Assembly (NCBI GenBank): GCA_003446015.1
Contig: DMBU01000133.1
Span: 1 to 14,238, forward strand
Length of the DNA stretch: 14,238 nucleotides
Origin: Bacteroidales bacterium
GTDB taxonomy: Bacteria > Bacteroidota > Bacteroidia > Bacteroidales > UBA12077
Reading direction: 5' to 3'
The translations under genes were made by a program, and so were the position numbers. Within the stretch, counting starts at the first letter, position 1. Every line of letters starts with the position of its first letter. This document shows, piece by piece, positions 14,205-14,238 of the stretch. The notes under the pieces were generated by a model. The model made no database searches. It was not told the origin of the DNA and worked only from the letters and a program-made list of their open reading frames with translations.

Positions 14205-14238
14205 TGGGATAGGGTTTTAATTAGTCGATCCTTAATTA

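Overview
The window is AT-rich chromosomal DNA from a member of the Bacteroidota, most likely a marine or sediment Bacteroidales/Marinilabiliales-type bacterium. This rests on the Bacteroidota-style RpoD C-terminus at the left edge, on promoters of the TTG-N18-21-TAnnTTTG kind rather than TTGACA/TATAAT, on the near absence of Shine-Dalgarno sequences, on lipoprotein signals of the FF(T/S)(A/S)C type, and on the protein families present. No genus can be named from the sequence alone.

Layout. (1) 1-598: 3' part of the primary sigma factor gene rpoD, closed by a clear intrinsic terminator. (2) 667-5102: two ion transporters facing each other, an SLC12-type cation-chloride cotransporter homologue (+) and a CPA2 cation:proton antiporter with a C-terminal universal-stress-protein-like region (-). 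(3) 5103-5313: a divergent promoter region with recognisable promoters for the antiporter and the porin and an operator-like palindrome. (4) 5314-7045: a two-gene unit, an outer-membrane porin followed by a small exported FMN-binding-domain protein. (5) 7042-8494: a minus-strand pair, a DUF2461 protein and a TrmJ-like RNA 2'-O-methyltransferase, separated by a pair of inverted repeat units. (6) 8612-9871: pepT (peptidase T) with a terminator that can work in both directions. (7) 9895-13182: the most distinctive block. A minus-strand operon encodes a multihaem c-type cytochrome lipoprotein (ten CXXCH plus one CX3CH) and a tandem-rhodanese lipoprotein. It is divergent from a Crp/Fnr-family regulator with an N-terminal cysteine cluster. 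The shared intergenic region holds two FNR-like palindromes. (8) 13210-14204: a bidirectional terminator and a PKD-domain lipoprotein gene.

How the genes may work together. The cytochrome, rhodanese protein and regulator look like one redox-responsive module: the regulator would sense oxygen, NO or redox state and switch the divergent operon, whose products would move electrons and possibly sulfane sulfur outside the cytoplasm. This is inference from gene order, sites and domains; the substrate is unknown. The other genes are housekeeping or ion-homeostasis functions. I see no mobile element, CRISPR array, tRNA or rRNA. No gene-free stretch exceeds 300 bases.
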